From positions 1-64,000 of the forward strand of contig CP064953.1 of NCBI GenBank assembly GCA_015679245.1: a stretch of DNA of 64,000 nucleotides. Direction: 5' to 3'. The notes under the pieces were generated by a model. That model made no database searches. It was not told the DNA's origin and was given only the letters and a program-made list of their open reading frames with translations. The position numbers and the translations under genes were made by a program. The DNA comes from Actinomycetaceae bacterium zg-1166. GTDB taxonomy: Bacteria; Actinomycetota; Actinomycetes; Actinomycetales; Actinomycetaceae. Shown one piece after another: positions 17,411 to 27,161 of this stretch (positions within the stretch are counted from its first letter, which is position 1; each line of letters starts with the position of its first letter).

Positions 17411-18862
17411 CTAGCCGCTGAGCCGCGCTTGTATAATTGCTTTGGCGATGGGTGCTGCCGAGGAGCCACCGTCGCCCGGATCATCTTCGAGGACAATTGC
17501 CAGAGCAATCGTCGGATTATCTGCTGGAGCAAAAGCTGTGAACCACGAGTGGGTTCGACCGTCACTTTCCCCAAATTCCGCAGTGCCCGTTTTTCCTGCT
17601 ACCGAGATACCGGAAATCGCCGCACGGTGCCCTGTTCCTGACGTGACATCGGCGACCATCATGTCAGTGAGAGCTGCGGCTGTCTGCGTGCTGATCGGAG
17701 TGGAGAACGTGGTGGGGGTGGTACGAGTGATCTCCTCAAGATCTGCATTCAAGGTTCGTGCAACAAGATAGGGCTTCATGAGCTTTCCCTTATGCGCAAT
17801 CGCTGAGGTAATCATTGCCATCTGCATTGGTGTAACACGTACATCCTGCTGTCCAAAGGAGTCCATTGCAAGGGCGGCCTGCGAAGCCGGTAGGGGGAAA
17901 CGTGAGGCAGTAACAGTGAGAGGAGTCTGGATCGTCTGTTCGAAGCCAAACTCTTTAGCGAGGGAAATCATCTTCTCTCCACCAACCCCAACACCGCCGA
18001 TAGCGAAGGTTGTGTTGCAGGACTGGATGAATGCTTGGCGTAGGCTCACCTGACCCGATCCATCTCCGCAGGGGGCTCTCCCAGGGTTATAGATAAGGTG
18101 ATGAGACTGCGGAAGTTGCCAACTCGTTGGAGCATCGACGAGAGTATCAGGGGTGAGACTCTCGTTGTTCTCCAACATTGCCGCTGCCGTAAGCATTTTG
18201 AAAGTGGAGCCAGGGGGGTACTGATCTCCGGCGATAGCACGATTCACTAGAGGCTTTGCTTCATCGGTATTGAGATCCTCCCAGGCTTTCTGAGCTACTG
18301 CGCTATCGTGAGAGGCCAAAGTATTGGCATCGTATCCAGGAATACTCACCTGCGCAAGAATCGCTCCAGTTGTCGGATCGAGAGCCACAACAGCACCACG
18401 CCGCCCGGCCATAGCTTCTATGGCTGCTTGCTGAACTTTCGCATCCAAGGTCAGTTCCACTGAACCGCCAGCCGGATCCACTCCAGAGAACATTTCACGC
18501 AGACGCTGGCCTGTGAGAGAATCGTCGGTTCCTCCCAGCACAGGGTTCATCGCACGCTCAATTCCTGTCATCGAATTGAAAGCTGTAGAAAAATAACCCG
18601 TCACGTTTGAGTACGTAGTGCTTTCGGTGTAGACACGCTGGTACTTGTAGACGTCCTCCGAAGGTTGGGAGGATGCGATCGCTGAACCCGAGACGATGAT
18701 CTGCCCACGATTGACTCCGAATTCACGATAGAGCGTGCGCACGTTGCGTCCATCGGCATTCAGATTCGGAGCTTGGAAATACTGTATTGAGGTAGCTGCT
18801 GCCATAAGTGCCACGAAGATAACTGTGACGAGTGCAGCGAGATGACGAATAGGACGATTCAT
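17411..18862 (-). CDS. pbpA: Penicillin-binding protein PbpA (class B transpeptidase)
   Basis: A D,D-transpeptidase that cross-links peptidoglycan during elongation or division. The 483 residues contain an N-terminal membrane anchor (about 10-30) and the motifs STFK (in PPGSTFKMLTAAAML), SCN (in IQSCNTTFA) and KTG (in VAGKTGTAEFG). The short non-catalytic N-domain is like mycobacterial PbpA. The start overlaps the rodA stop by 4 bp; 133 bp separate its stop from pknB. Confidence 0.94.
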   Translation of the reverse strand: MNRPIRHLAALVTVIFVALMAAATSIQYFQAPNLNADGRNVRTLYREFGVNRGQIIVSGSAIASSQPSEDVYKYQRVYTESTTYSNVTGYFSTAFNSMTGIERAMNPVLGGTDDSLTGQRLREMFSGVDPAGGSVELTLDAKVQQAAIEAMAGRRGAVVALDPTTGAILAQVSIPGYDANTLASHDSAVAQKAWEDLNTDEAKPLVNRAIAGDQYPPGSTFKMLTAAAMLENNESLTPDTLVDAPTSWQLPQSHHLIYNPGRAPCGDGSGQVSLRQAFIQSCNTTFAIGGVGVGGEKMISLAKEFGFEQTIQTPLTVTASRFPLPASQAALAMDSFGQQDVRVTPMQMAMITSAIAHKGKLMKPYLVARTLNADLEEITRTTPTTFSTPISTQTAAALTDMMVADVTSGTGHRAAISGISVAGKTGTAEFGESDGRTHSWFTAFAPADNPTIALAIVLEDDPGDGGSSAAPIAKAIIQARLSG

Positions 18863-20343
18863 GGGAGTCTCACCACCTCGGTAGGTTGGCGATCTTTGAG
18901 GTTGTGGGAATCCTCGCCCGCAATTTCGGAAGAATCCTGTGAAGGTGAGCCTACAGCTTCCTCGTCGCCCTTCTCCTTGGAGGTGAAGTTTGCCAGGAGG
19001 GAAGGTGGAAGAGGATCCGTAGAGGGTGGGCGGCGTGCAATATCAGACATGCGGATAAGGAGGCCGACAATAATCCAGTTTGTCAGCAGGGCTGAACCGC
19101 CGTGGGCGAGGAAGGGCATAGCAAGGCCAGTGAGTGGGATCAGCCGGGTTACACCACCTACCACGAGGAAGGACTGCCAGGCAATCGTGAAGGAGAGTCC
19201 TGCGGCGAGGAGTTTACCCATCCCATCTTTGAGGAGCACTGCTGTGCGTAGGCCGCGCATAACGATAATGAGGTAGATCGAGAGCAGTGCGAGGAGGCCT
19301 GCTAGGCCGATCTCCTCACCGAAAGAAGCGATAATGAGGTCTGAATTCGAGGCGTAGGTTTTGTACGCATACCCCTTGCCGAAGCCGGTGCCGAGAAGCC
19401 CTCCCGAAGCCATCCCAAAGAGGCCTTGGACGATCTGATAGGAACCGAACTTCGCGTTGTAAACCTCAGGGTCGAGGGCGTGAAGCCAGATGTCGAATCG
19501 GGCGTGGATATGTGGAACCATCTTCACGATTACCGCAATTCCACCCATAGAGAGGAAGCTGCCGATCAACAGCCAGGAAGTTCGTTCGGTGGCCACATAG
19601 AGCATAGCCACGAAGAGTCCGAAGAAGAGGAGAGCTGTGCCGAAATCTTTTTCCATGACGAGCACGCCCATGCAGGCAAGCCAAGCAATGAGGATCGGCA
19701 CGAAGTGGCGAGCTTTGGGAAGGTGAATCCCCAGAATTTTTGGGCCGGCGAGAGAGAGATTATCTCGCTCAGATACAAGGTAGCCTGCAAAGAAGATGGC
19801 GAGGAAAATTTTCGCCATCTCGGCAGGCTGATAGGAGAAACCTCCTACCATGATCCAGATGCGCGCACCCTGGAAAGTGCGACCGAGTCCAGGGATCATC
19901 GGAGCAAGAAGTAACGCAATGCCGACGATAAGAGAGGACCATGTGAATCGGCGCAGCCAGCGGTGGTCACGCAGAATCACGACAGTGAGAACCATAAAAA
20001 CAATTCCGGCCACTGTAAGGACAAATTGGCCGTGTACGAGGCTCGTTTCTCGTGGGATATCCAGGCGGTGAATCATGGCTAAGCCGAGGCCGTTGAGAGC
20101 TACAGCAGCGGGGAAGAACACAGGGTCAGCGTAGGGAGCCCACGTGCGGATGAGGACATGAGCAAGGAGGGTGAGGAACCCTGCTCCACCAATTATTTTT
20201 GTTATAGAGGCCGGGAATTCTGGGTTGCCCACACCCGCATTTACCAACACCCAGGCACCTGTAGTTAGGGTGAGGGCGAGAATGAGAAGGCCGAACTCGG
20301 GGAGGCGGCCCTTGCGTGGGGTAGTGGGGGCGACGACGCTCAT
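18859..20343 (-). CDS. rodA: RodA/FtsW-family peptidoglycan polymerase
   Basis: A SEDS-family glycosyltransferase partner of PbpA. The 494 residues are highly hydrophobic with about ten to twelve membrane spans. It has the SEDS patterns FQGARIWI, FSYQPAEMAKIFLAIFFAGYL, MEKDFGTALLFFGLFVAMLYV and a C-terminal loop with FLAHGGSALLTNWIIVGLLIRMS. The cytoplasmic tail is hydrophilic. Overlaps of 4 bp with both neighbours indicate translational coupling. Confidence 0.94.
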   Translation of the reverse strand: MSVVAPTTPRKGRLPEFGLLILALTLTTGAWVLVNAGVGNPEFPASITKIIGGAGFLTLLAHVLIRTWAPYADPVFFPAAVALNGLGLAMIHRLDIPRETSLVHGQFVLTVAGIVFMVLTVVILRDHRWLRRFTWSSLIVGIALLLAPMIPGLGRTFQGARIWIMVGGFSYQPAEMAKIFLAIFFAGYLVSERDNLSLAGPKILGIHLPKARHFVPILIAWLACMGVLVMEKDFGTALLFFGLFVAMLYVATERTSWLLIGSFLSMGGIAVIVKMVPHIHARFDIWLHALDPEVYNAKFGSYQIVQGLFGMASGGLLGTGFGKGYAYKTYASNSDLIIASFGEEIGLAGLLALLSIYLIIVMRGLRTAVLLKDGMGKLLAAGLSFTIAWQSFLVVGGVTRLIPLTGLAMPFLAHGGSALLTNWIIVGLLIRMSDIARRPPSTDPLPPSLLANFTSKEKGDEEAVGSPSQDSSEIAGEDSHNLKDRQPTEVVRLP

Positions 20344-21683
20344 GCACCAGCTCCAGCAGAGGGTTCCTGGGTGGGATTCGTAAAGGGAATGAATGAAGGA
20401 GCAGTTGTGCTGCCTGCTGTGGGGTCATCTGGAGGAGTGTATGAAGGAGCTGTGTTCTGAGGTTCCATCATGGACAGCTCGCGTAGATTCTCCACCACAG
20501 CACGTGCATCAGCCAGACTGGAGCGCATAATCGGCGTGGCCAAGCGCTCTTGAGCAACTGGCAATAAGTCTGTGACTTTCGTCGTTGTGCGCTCACGCAC
20601 TGAGGAGAGATTCAGGGGGCCGAACTTGTGTGGAAGACCCTGGAAAATTGTCACGTATCCACCTTTGGTGGAGATGTAGTACTGATGTTGACTCCACGAA
20701 TAACCCCAGAAGATCCCACTTCCCACGAGTGCTAGCACTGCCGCAGTGACTGCGAGCTTCGCACCCACACGCGAGGTGCGGTGTGAAGGTTTACTCTCAG
20801 GTTCGGTGAGAATTTCTTTAGGTACCTCGGGGCGAGTGAAGAGCTGAGCTGCGGCTGCGGCAGCTGAACCTCCACCGCGCGAATGCCAGCCTGGATCCAC
20901 AGCAGCAGAGCCGACGACGATTGGTGCTTGACTCTGCAGACCCACGCTTGAATCTGTACCGTCCACGATGTCAGCCAGAACCACAGTGACGTTATCTGGA
21001 GCGCCAGCTGCTAAGGCTAGCTCTATGAGGTGGTTCCCGCACTCGGTGAGGTCGGTGTAAGTGGCGAGGGTGTGCTCGATCGTATCGTGGGCAACCACTC
21101 CAAAGAGGCCGTCGGAGGAGAGGAGCCACCGATCTCCGATAATAGCCTCACGTGCCGATTCATCAAGATCTACACGGCCAGGAGTGTCTCCCAAGGCACG
21201 AGTGATGACGTTACGCTTGGGGTGGTGTTCGGCTTCTTCGGGAGTGAGCTGACCCTGATCCACAAGGTACTGGACGAGGGTGTGATCTTTCGTTACCTGT
21301 GTGAGGGTACCTGTACGGAAAAGATAGGCACGTGAATCTCCGATGTGCACCATCGCAAGTTTGTTGTTTGAACGCAAGATAGCGATACACGTAGTACCTA
21401 GGCCAGAGATCTCCGGATCGGTGTGTGCCCTGGACATGAGATCAGCATGAGCTTCTTCGATCGCAGTGCGCAAGGTGGGTAGAAGCTCGTCGGCGGTGTG
21501 AATATCGTCGTCAATCTGGGCGAGGTGACCCACCGTGACGGAGGAAGCGATATCTCCTGCTGCGGCTCCGCCCATACCATCGGCAAGAACGAGCAGATGG
21601 GAGGAAGCATAGCCGGCATCTTGGTTAATTGAACGCACGAGGCCGATATCGGAAAAGGCGGCGAAACGAAGGCTAATGCTCAT
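20340..21683 (-). CDS. pstP: PP2C-family serine/threonine phosphatase PstP
   Basis: The phosphatase that reverses PknB phosphorylation. The 447-residue protein has the PP2C metal-binding motifs (SINQDAGY, LVLADGMGGAAAGDIAS, GDSRAYLFR, LLSSDGLFGVV, GAPDNVTVVLADIV). One membrane span near residues 310-335 and an extracellular Pro/Thr-rich C-terminal part follow. It sits between fhaB and rodA in the order usual for Actinobacteria, with 4-bp overlaps on both sides. Confidence 0.94.
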   Translation of the reverse strand: MSISLRFAAFSDIGLVRSINQDAGYASSHLLVLADGMGGAAAGDIASSVTVGHLAQIDDDIHTADELLPTLRTAIEEAHADLMSRAHTDPEISGLGTTCIAILRSNNKLAMVHIGDSRAYLFRTGTLTQVTKDHTLVQYLVDQGQLTPEEAEHHPKRNVITRALGDTPGRVDLDESAREAIIGDRWLLSSDGLFGVVAHDTIEHTLATYTDLTECGNHLIELALAAGAPDNVTVVLADIVDGTDSSVGLQSQAPIVVGSAAVDPGWHSRGGGSAAAAAAQLFTRPEVPKEILTEPESKPSHRTSRVGAKLAVTAAVLALVGSGIFWGYSWSQHQYYISTKGGYVTIFQGLPHKFGPLNLSSVRERTTTKVTDLLPVAQERLATPIMRSSLADARAVVENLRELSMMEPQNTAPSYTPPDDPTAGSTTAPSFIPFTNPTQEPSAGAGA

Positions 21684-22219
21684 GAGCGTAGCTCCAACGT
21701 GGTACGGCCAATCGTTACCGGCATACCGGGGGAGAGTTGTGTGGGTGTGCTGATGCGTTGCCTCTCAACGAAGGTGCCATTCGTTGAGTCGAGATCTTCA
21801 ACCCACCAGTTTCCGTGGGCTGGAAAAATGCGCGCGTGGCGTGAGGAGGAGTAGTGATCTGCCAGGACAAGAGCGCAATCGGGGGAGCGTCCGACGACGA
21901 TGGGCGAACTACCCAGTGGGATTGTCGTTCCAGCCATTGCACCATCTGTGACAACAAGGTTGAGTGAGGCTGGGTGGGAAGTTGAGGGTGCAGGATGATT
22001 CGGTGAGAGTGCTGGACGAGGGGAATCTACAGCAGCTAGAGCGGGGGAGAGTGGGATGGAAGAAGGTGATTGTGAGGATTTCCCACCACGGGCGAAGCGG
22101 CGATTGCGCACTTGTGTGCCATTGATGTCACGGCGCAACGTCATCGCCAGGGCAAGGACAAAGACCCAGAGGAGGGCAAGAAAAGCGAGGCGGAGGAGGG
22201 AGAAACCGAAAGCGCTCAT
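21680..22219 (-). CDS. fhaB: FHA domain protein FhaB (FipA-like)
   Basis: A phosphothreonine-reading protein that couples PknB signalling to cell-wall and division proteins. The 179 residues start with a membrane segment (about 5-27), a Pro/Ser-rich linker, and a C-terminal FHA domain with IVVGRSPDCALVL, SSRHARIFP and DLDSTNGTFVE. The stop overlaps the pstP start by 4 bp. Confidence 0.92.
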   Translation of the reverse strand: MSAFGFSLLRLAFLALLWVFVLALAMTLRRDINGTQVRNRRFARGGKSSQSPSSIPLSPALAAVDSPRPALSPNHPAPSTSHPASLNLVVTDGAMAGTTIPLGSSPIVVGRSPDCALVLADHYSSSRHARIFPAHGNWWVEDLDSTNGTFVERQRISTPTQLSPGMPVTIGRTTLELRS

Positions 22220-22914
22220 GCACCCTCCGCGGCATTCCAGAACATGATGTGTGTGCGTCCCAACGTGAGTGTATTGCCATCGACAAGTGTGGCAGCACTA
22301 ATACGGTGACTTTCGACGAAGGTGCCGTTCGTCGATCCAAGATCTGTGGCAATAACTCCTGCAGGAGTGACGCGAAGTTCCAGGTGACGGCGGGAGACTC
22401 CCGAATCCTCCACGCTGATATCGCACTCAGAGCCGCGCCCGATTACCGTCACCGCCCCAGTGAGGAGGTAGCGACTCGTACCGATTTCGATGAGTGGATA
22501 ATGTGCGGCTGCGGCTGATGAGGTGGCAGGAGCGATTGCTCCGCGCACATGGCTCGCATCCACGTGAACCGTTCCCACTTTCATTTCGTGCGATTCAGAA
22601 AAGCGCACACGCACCGGGCCAACGAAGGCATATTCCTGTTCGTCAGCGTAGGAGGTGATCGTTGAGATCATTTCCTCAGCTAAGGCTTCCTTCCCCCACT
22701 GTTCCATATTCGCATAATCAGAGGGAGCTAAGGCAACGGTGAATTCATTAGGGCTCACGCTGCGTTCACGTGTGAGAGTGGACGTGTGTTCATCCATAGC
22801 TTTCTTCAAGGCTGAAGCAATTTCTACGGGCTTGAGCTCAGATCGGAAAGCACGTGAGAATGCGTTAGCCACCGCATTTTCGACACCCTTTTCGAACTTG
22901 TCGAAAGCACCCAT
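22216..22914 (-). CDS. fhaA: FHA domain protein FhaA with DUF3662 N-terminus
   Basis: FhaA regulates peptidoglycan synthesis through PknB-dependent interactions. The 232 residues begin with MGAFDKFEKGVENAVANAFSRAF, typical of the DUF3662 domain. They end in an FHA domain with VIGRGSECDIS, SRRHLELRV and DLGSTNGTFVE. The start at 22914 is preferred over a longer frame because AAAGGA is correctly spaced upstream. It is the first gene of the minus-strand operon fhaA-fhaB-pstP-rodA-pbpA-pknB. Confidence 0.92.
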   Translation of the reverse strand: MGAFDKFEKGVENAVANAFSRAFRSELKPVEIASALKKAMDEHTSTLTRERSVSPNEFTVALAPSDYANMEQWGKEALAEEMISTITSYADEQEYAFVGPVRVRFSESHEMKVGTVHVDASHVRGAIAPATSSAAAAHYPLIEIGTSRYLLTGAVTVIGRGSECDISVEDSGVSRRHLELRVTPAGVIATDLGSTNGTFVESHRISAATLVDGNTLTLGRTHIMFWNAAEGA

Positions 22915-23294
22915 CTCGCGTTCCTTTCCGCCTTGGATAGTTCGCGCTCGCGAGTGCGGGCGCACACAAGAGACGCCCTGTGCGGGAGTCCTCCCTACAC
23001 CTTACGGCTTTGGTGTGGCCTTGGCATAGTTTTACAGCGGAGGTGGCTCTTCGCCTCTAGGGATACATGGAGATACATGCGATCTTTTCTCTAAGGGGCA
23101 TGTTCGTGTGCAGCTGGTGATGTTCGCCGTGATGTTCGCGCGTGGGACAGAAGTACATAGGGCGGCACGTTGGTGTGCATGATTCTGTAGCGGCGTTCCT
23201 AGCCTTGCACTTAACTTCACTCAACCTTGCGACACGCCGAGAAAGGTGACACGCCGAGGGGATTAAAGTGCCCTACACGCGCATATCCAGGTCA

Positions 23295-23488
23295 TTTTCC
23301 ACATCTGTGGATAAAGGTGGGGAAAAGCTCCACATCTGTGCACAAGCTCCCTCACACCTTGTGGATAACTCCCGTGTTCTACCTCCGTGTTTTGTCTGGA
23401 GGCTTTGAGATGATCGTCAAGGACGGCAGATTCATACCAACATGCACAAGGAGAGGAGGAGGCTCACCATGAAGAGATCAGTGGATAA
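23295..23488. promoter_or_regulatory. DnaA-box cluster upstream of nrdHIE
   Basis: Two perfect DnaA boxes in reverse orientation (TGTGGATAA at 23306-23314 and 23360-23368) are accompanied by the one-mismatch boxes TTTTCCACA (23295-23303) and AGTGGATAA (23480-23488). The gap 22915-23808 between fhaA and nrdH has no convincing gene. DnaA control of ribonucleotide reductase is known from E. coli nrdAB. Confidence 0.7.
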
Positions 23489-23606
23489 TGCGGGGGATAG
23501 ATTCTCGGATGACATCTGCGCTATTCACAGCAATATTCACCATTTTCGACTCTGCATCCACAGTCGAGATGGTCCAGTGTGAGTCATCCCCTAGCAACAC
23601 GCCGAA

Positions 23607-23654
23607 ACACAACACCTAGTGGTCAAACCACGATTACGCCACAAGGTGTAGTGT
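23607..23654 (+). promoter_or_regulatory. Pair of NrdR boxes
   Basis: ACACAACACCTAGTGG (23607-23622) and CCACAAGGTGTAGTGT (23639-23654) each match 11 of 12 defined positions of the NrdR pattern ACACWA-N4-TWGTGT. Their starts are 32 bp apart, about three helical turns, as is usual for tandem NrdR boxes. They predict repression of nrdHIE by NrdR at high dATP. Confidence 0.85.
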
Positions 23655-23808
23655 CTCTAGCTGTACCGCTCGAAGCGGAAATGGCACGGAATGAAACTGT
23701 TCGGTGTGGTGTTTCTTCTCAAGAGAGCAGTGGCACAATCCATGTGCATATGCAGCTCTTGCGCACGAAGGCACCACCGCTGAATGCGACTCAGAAGGGG
23801 GAGGCTCT

Positions 23809-24066
23809 ATGAGCATCACCGTTTACACCAAGCCCTCCTGCGTTCAGTGCAATGCGACAAAGAGGGCACTGACTAAAGCTGGGTTGGCTTACGACGAAGT
23901 TGATCTAACTCAGGATGCCGAGGCTCTTGAGGCAGTCAAGGCTCTTGGCTACCAGCAGGCTCCTGTCGTCTTTGCTGACGGCGATCACTGGGCGGGTTTC
24001 CGCCCGGACAAGATCAAAGCGCTTGCTCAGGTCGCAGCCCTGAAGAACGCAGCCGTATCTGCGTGA
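23809..24066 (+). CDS. nrdH: Glutaredoxin-like protein NrdH
   Basis: NrdH is the thiol electron donor for class Ib ribonucleotide reductase. The 85-residue protein starts at the ATG at 23809 (GGGGGAGG upstream). It shows the redox motif CVQC in KPSCVQCNATKRAL and the thioredoxin-like QAPVVFADGDHWAGFRPDKI. Longer in-frame starts upstream would add sequence foreign to the family. It heads the nrdHIE operon downstream of the NrdR boxes. Confidence 0.95.
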   Translation: MSITVYTKPSCVQCNATKRALTKAGLAYDEVDLTQDAEALEAVKALGYQQAPVVFADGDHWAGFRPDKIKALAQVAALKNAAVSA

Positions 24067-24132
24067 GCGCACCGGCGTGGCCACGAACACCACGCCGGGA
24101 GCGCCATGCGCCCCAGAATCACGAGGCATTCT

Positions 24133-24537
24133 ATGTCGCACATTGTCTACTTCTCTTCGACGACGAATAACACGCATAGATTCGTCCAGAAACTTGGAAT
24201 GAAGGCACAACGAATTCCACTCCACCCACGGGAAGCTCCGTTGCATGTGGACGAGGAGTACGTCCTCGTCGTTCCAACATACGGAGGTGGCAACGTGCGC
24301 GGTGCCGTTCCCAAACAGGTGATTAAGTTCCTCAACGACGAACACAACCGTTCGCTCATTCGGGGAGTGATCTCGGGGGGCAACACTAACTTTGGCACGG
24401 CCTACTGCTTGGCTGGGGACATTATCTCCGCCAAATGTCACGTGCCACATATGTACAAATTTGAGTTACTCGGGACGCCAGAAGATGCGCAACGAGTTCG
24501 TGAAGGGTTGGAGAAGTTTTGGCAGCAACCACGTTGA
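24133..24537 (+). CDS. nrdI: Ribonucleotide reductase flavodoxin-like protein NrdI
   Basis: NrdI is a flavodoxin that activates the dimanganese centre of NrdF. The 134-residue product begins [18 protein letters not shown] and includes the flavin-binding VPTYGGG and [11 protein letters not shown] segments. An in-frame ATG nine codons upstream (24106) is an alternative start. The 3' end overlaps nrdE by 19 bp. Confidence 0.93.
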   Translation: MSHIVYFSSTTNNTHRFVQKLGMKAQRIPLHPREAPLHVDEEYVLVVPTYGGGNVRGAVPKQVIKFLNDEHNRSLIRGVISGGNTNFGTAYCLAGDIISAKCHVPHMYKFELLGTPEDAQRVREGLEKFWQQPR

Positions 24538-26672
24538 CAGATACCGGCGAGGAAAATCTTCGGGATCCTTCGCTCGATTACCACGCGCTCAACGCTCAGC
24601 TCAACCTCTATAGTGCTGACGGCAAAATTCAGTTTGAGGCTGACCGCGCTGCTGCACGCCAGTACTTCCTCCAGCACGTCAACAAGAACACGGTGTATTT
24701 CCACGATCTCGAAGAGAAAATGGATTACCTCATTTCTGAGGGCTACTACGAAAAAGAAGTGCTGGATCTCTATTCTTTCGACTTCATTAAGTCGCTCTAC
24801 AAGAAGGCCTATGCCTTCAAGTTCCGTTTCCCAACTTTCCTCGGTGCTTTCAAGTACTACACGTCTTACACTCTAAAGACCTTTGACGGGAGCCGTTACC
24901 TCGAACGCTACGAGGATCGCGTATGTATGGTGGCCTTGACCCTCGCTCATGGTGACGAAGGCCTTGCTCTTCAACTTGTCGAGGAGATCCTCTCTGGGCG
25001 TTTCCAGCCGGCTACCCCCACGTTCCTCAACGCCGGAAAGAAGGCGCGTGGTGAACTTGTCTCCTGCTTCCTCCTGCGCATCGAGGACAATATGGAGTCC
25101 ATCGCCCGCGGTATTAACTCAGCTCTTCAACTCTCCAAACGCGGGGGTGGTGTGGCTCTTAACCTCTCGAATCTGCGTGAACTTGGTGCCCCGATCAAGA
25201 AGATTGAAAATCAATCTTCAGGTGTCAATCCTGTGATGAAGCTGCTTGAAGATGCTTTTTCCTACGCAAACCAGTTGGGAGCGCGTCAAGGTGCAGGTGC
25301 GGTGTATCTCCATGCTCACCACCCCGACATCATGCGATTCCTCGATACTAAACGTGAGAATGCGGATGAAAAAATCCGTATTAAGACTCTCTCCTTGGGC
25401 GTTATCGTCCCAGATATCACCTTTGAACTGGCGAAAAATAACGAGGATATGTACCTTTTCTCCCCCTATGACGTGGAGCGCGTGTACGGGGTGCCCTTCA
25501 CGGAGATTTCTGTGACGGAGAAGTACTACGAGATGGTTGACGACAAACGTATCCGTAAGTCTAAGATCAGCGCGCGTACCTTCTTCCAAACTCTCGCTGA
25601 AATCCAGTTTGAATCTGGCTACCCTTATATCCTCTTTGAGGATACCGCCAATCGTGCGAACCCGATCAAGGGGAAGATTACGATGTCGAACCTGTGCTCG
25701 GAGATTCTCCAAGTTTCCGAGCCTTCTGTTCTAGCTGATGACCTCTCCTATGAGTACATAGGCAAGGATATTTCCTGCAACCTTGGTTCGATGAATATTG
25801 CCAAGGCGATGGATTCTCCCGACTTTGGGCAGTCGGTGGAAGTGGCGGTGCGTGCGCTCACTGCTGTCTCTGACCAGACGAGTATTGAATCAGTCCCCTC
25901 GGTGCGTCGTGGCAACGATATGTCGCACTCCATCGGTTTAGGGCAGATGAATCTTCACGGTTTTCTTGGGCGTGAGAGGATCTTCTACGGTTCGGAGGAA
26001 GCTCTCGACTTCACAAATATGTACTTCTATACCGTGTGCTACCACGCAATTCGTGCATCTATGAAGTTGGCACGTGAACGCGGCGTACGCTTTGAAGGTT
26101 TCGAGGATTCGACTTATGCGAATGGAGAGTTTTTCCGCAAGTACATTGAGCAGGAGTGGGTACCGACAACTGAACGTGTGCGCGAGCTCTTCGTGAATAT
26201 CCACATTCCCACCTCCGAGGATTGGAAGGAGTTGGCAGCTCTGGTGGCTGAACACGGCATGTACAACCAGAACCTTCAGGCTGTGCCACCCACCGGCTCT
26301 ATCTCCTACATCAACCACTCCACGTCCTCAATCCACCCGATCGTCTCCAAGATCGAGATCCGCAAGGAAGGCAAAATCGGGCGCGTCTACTACCCGGCAC
26401 CGTACATGACGAACGACAACCTTGAGTACTACCAGGATGCCTACGAAATCGGCCCACAGGCGATCATCGATACGTATGCGGTTGCCACCCAGCATGTGGA
26501 TCAAGGCCTTTCTCTCACCTTGTTCTATCCAGATACAGTGACAACACGTGATGTGAATAAGAATTACATCTACGCCTGGCGCAAGGGAATCAAGACGCTT
26601 TACTACATGCGTATCCGCCAAGCCGCACTCGAAGGCACGGAAGTAGAGGGCTGCGTGTCTTGTATGCTCTAG
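24519..26672 (+). CDS. nrdE: Class Ib ribonucleoside-diphosphate reductase alpha subunit NrdE
   Basis: NrdE reduces ribonucleoside diphosphates to deoxyribonucleotides with NrdF. The 717 residues include [23 protein letters not shown] (active-site cysteine), the loop [21 protein letters not shown] and the radical-transfer region. The C-terminal redox pair is CVSC in the last residues. There is no N-terminal ATP-cone, typical of class Ib. The likely start is TTG at 24519, inside nrdI, with GGAG at 24509-24512. nrdF is not adjacent but 1.1 kb downstream. Confidence 0.96.
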   Translation: MAATTLTDTGEENLRDPSLDYHALNAQLNLYSADGKIQFEADRAAARQYFLQHVNKNTVYFHDLEEKMDYLISEGYYEKEVLDLYSFDFIKSLYKKAYAFKFRFPTFLGAFKYYTSYTLKTFDGSRYLERYEDRVCMVALTLAHGDEGLALQLVEEILSGRFQPATPTFLNAGKKARGELVSCFLLRIEDNMESIARGINSALQLSKRGGGVALNLSNLRELGAPIKKIENQSSGVNPVMKLLEDAFSYANQLGARQGAGAVYLHAHHPDIMRFLDTKRENADEKIRIKTLSLGVIVPDITFELAKNNEDMYLFSPYDVERVYGVPFTEISVTEKYYEMVDDKRIRKSKISARTFFQTLAEIQFESGYPYILFEDTANRANPIKGKITMSNLCSEILQVSEPSVLADDLSYEYIGKDISCNLGSMNIAKAMDSPDFGQSVEVAVRALTAVSDQTSIESVPSVRRGNDMSHSIGLGQMNLHGFLGRERIFYGSEEALDFTNMYFYTVCYHAIRASMKLARERGVRFEGFEDSTYANGEFFRKYIEQEWVPTTERVRELFVNIHIPTSEDWKELAALVAEHGMYNQNLQAVPPTGSISYINHSTSSIHPIVSKIEIRKEGKIGRVYYPAPYMTNDNLEYYQDAYEIGPQAIIDTYAVATQHVDQGLSLTLFYPDTVTTRDVNKNYIYAWRKGIKTLYYMRIRQAALEGTEVEGCVSCML

Positions 26673-26791
26673 GGCATGGTATGTAAGGTGTGGGCGATCT
26701 CATGTGAGTATGAGATCGCGAGCACCACTTCGTACTACCACCTCACAATATGGCTAACTTAAGCCGTTTTTGATGGCCTTATGAGGGCTGC

Positions 26792-26817
26792 GGAGCCTCT
26801 CCCTCTGCGGAGGCTCC
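26792..26817 (+). terminator. Hairpin after nrdE
   Basis: A perfect 8-bp GC-rich stem GGAGCCTC/GAGGCTCC with a 10-nt loop, 120 nt past the nrdE stop, followed by CCCTATTTG. The U-tract is weak. A further stem GGGAGTG/CACTCCC lies at 26906-26934. Confidence 0.5.
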
Positions 26818-26922
26818 CCTATTTGAGTCCCTGGCCTGCAGTTTTATGAAGTTACATCCCTGTGTCCCCGGAATATTTCTTGCAAACATGCGTAGTCTGG
26901 TATATGGGAGTGTGATGCGGAC

Positions 26923-27132
26923 TCAGGCACTCCCGTGCTGATCTTCGATCAGTAGCTTCGGTGATGGAGGCGGCATTACCCCTCCATCACTGAGGTTCGC
27001 ATAGAAGAGCTCTATGTCGGTATATCCTTGGTTGAGTTTCGCCCGCAAGTGCGGCGACAGTGAGGTTCTCACGGTGGTGAAGTGCACGCCTGTGAAGGCA
27101 GTGTAGTATGTGGCAGCTTCATCATTCACCAT
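26923..27132 (-). CDS. Possible small hypothetical protein
   Basis: A 69-residue frame with codon choice similar to neighbouring genes, but with no clear ribosome-binding site and no family I recognise. It contains a perfect 10-bp inverted repeat (26961-26970 with 26981-26990), so the region may instead be a transcribed hairpin or terminator. It would be divergent from the S4 gene at 27162. Confidence 0.3.
   Translation of the reverse strand: MVNDEAATYYTAFTGVHFTTVRTSLSPHLRAKLNQGYTDIELFYANLSDGGVMPPPSPKLLIEDQHGSA
26961..26990. repeat. Perfect 10-bp inverted repeat
   Basis: GTGATGGAGG and CCTCCATCAC with a 10-nt loop in the nrdE to S4-gene interval. No T-run follows on either strand. It may be a terminator-like or structural element. 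Confidence 0.7.
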
Positions 27133-27161
27133 AGACGCTAAAGATCACGCAGACTATTCCT

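Noticed and set aside
23227-23472. 81-codon frame in the nrdH upstream region
   Set aside because: It covers the DnaA-box cluster and has no start signal or recognisable protein features.
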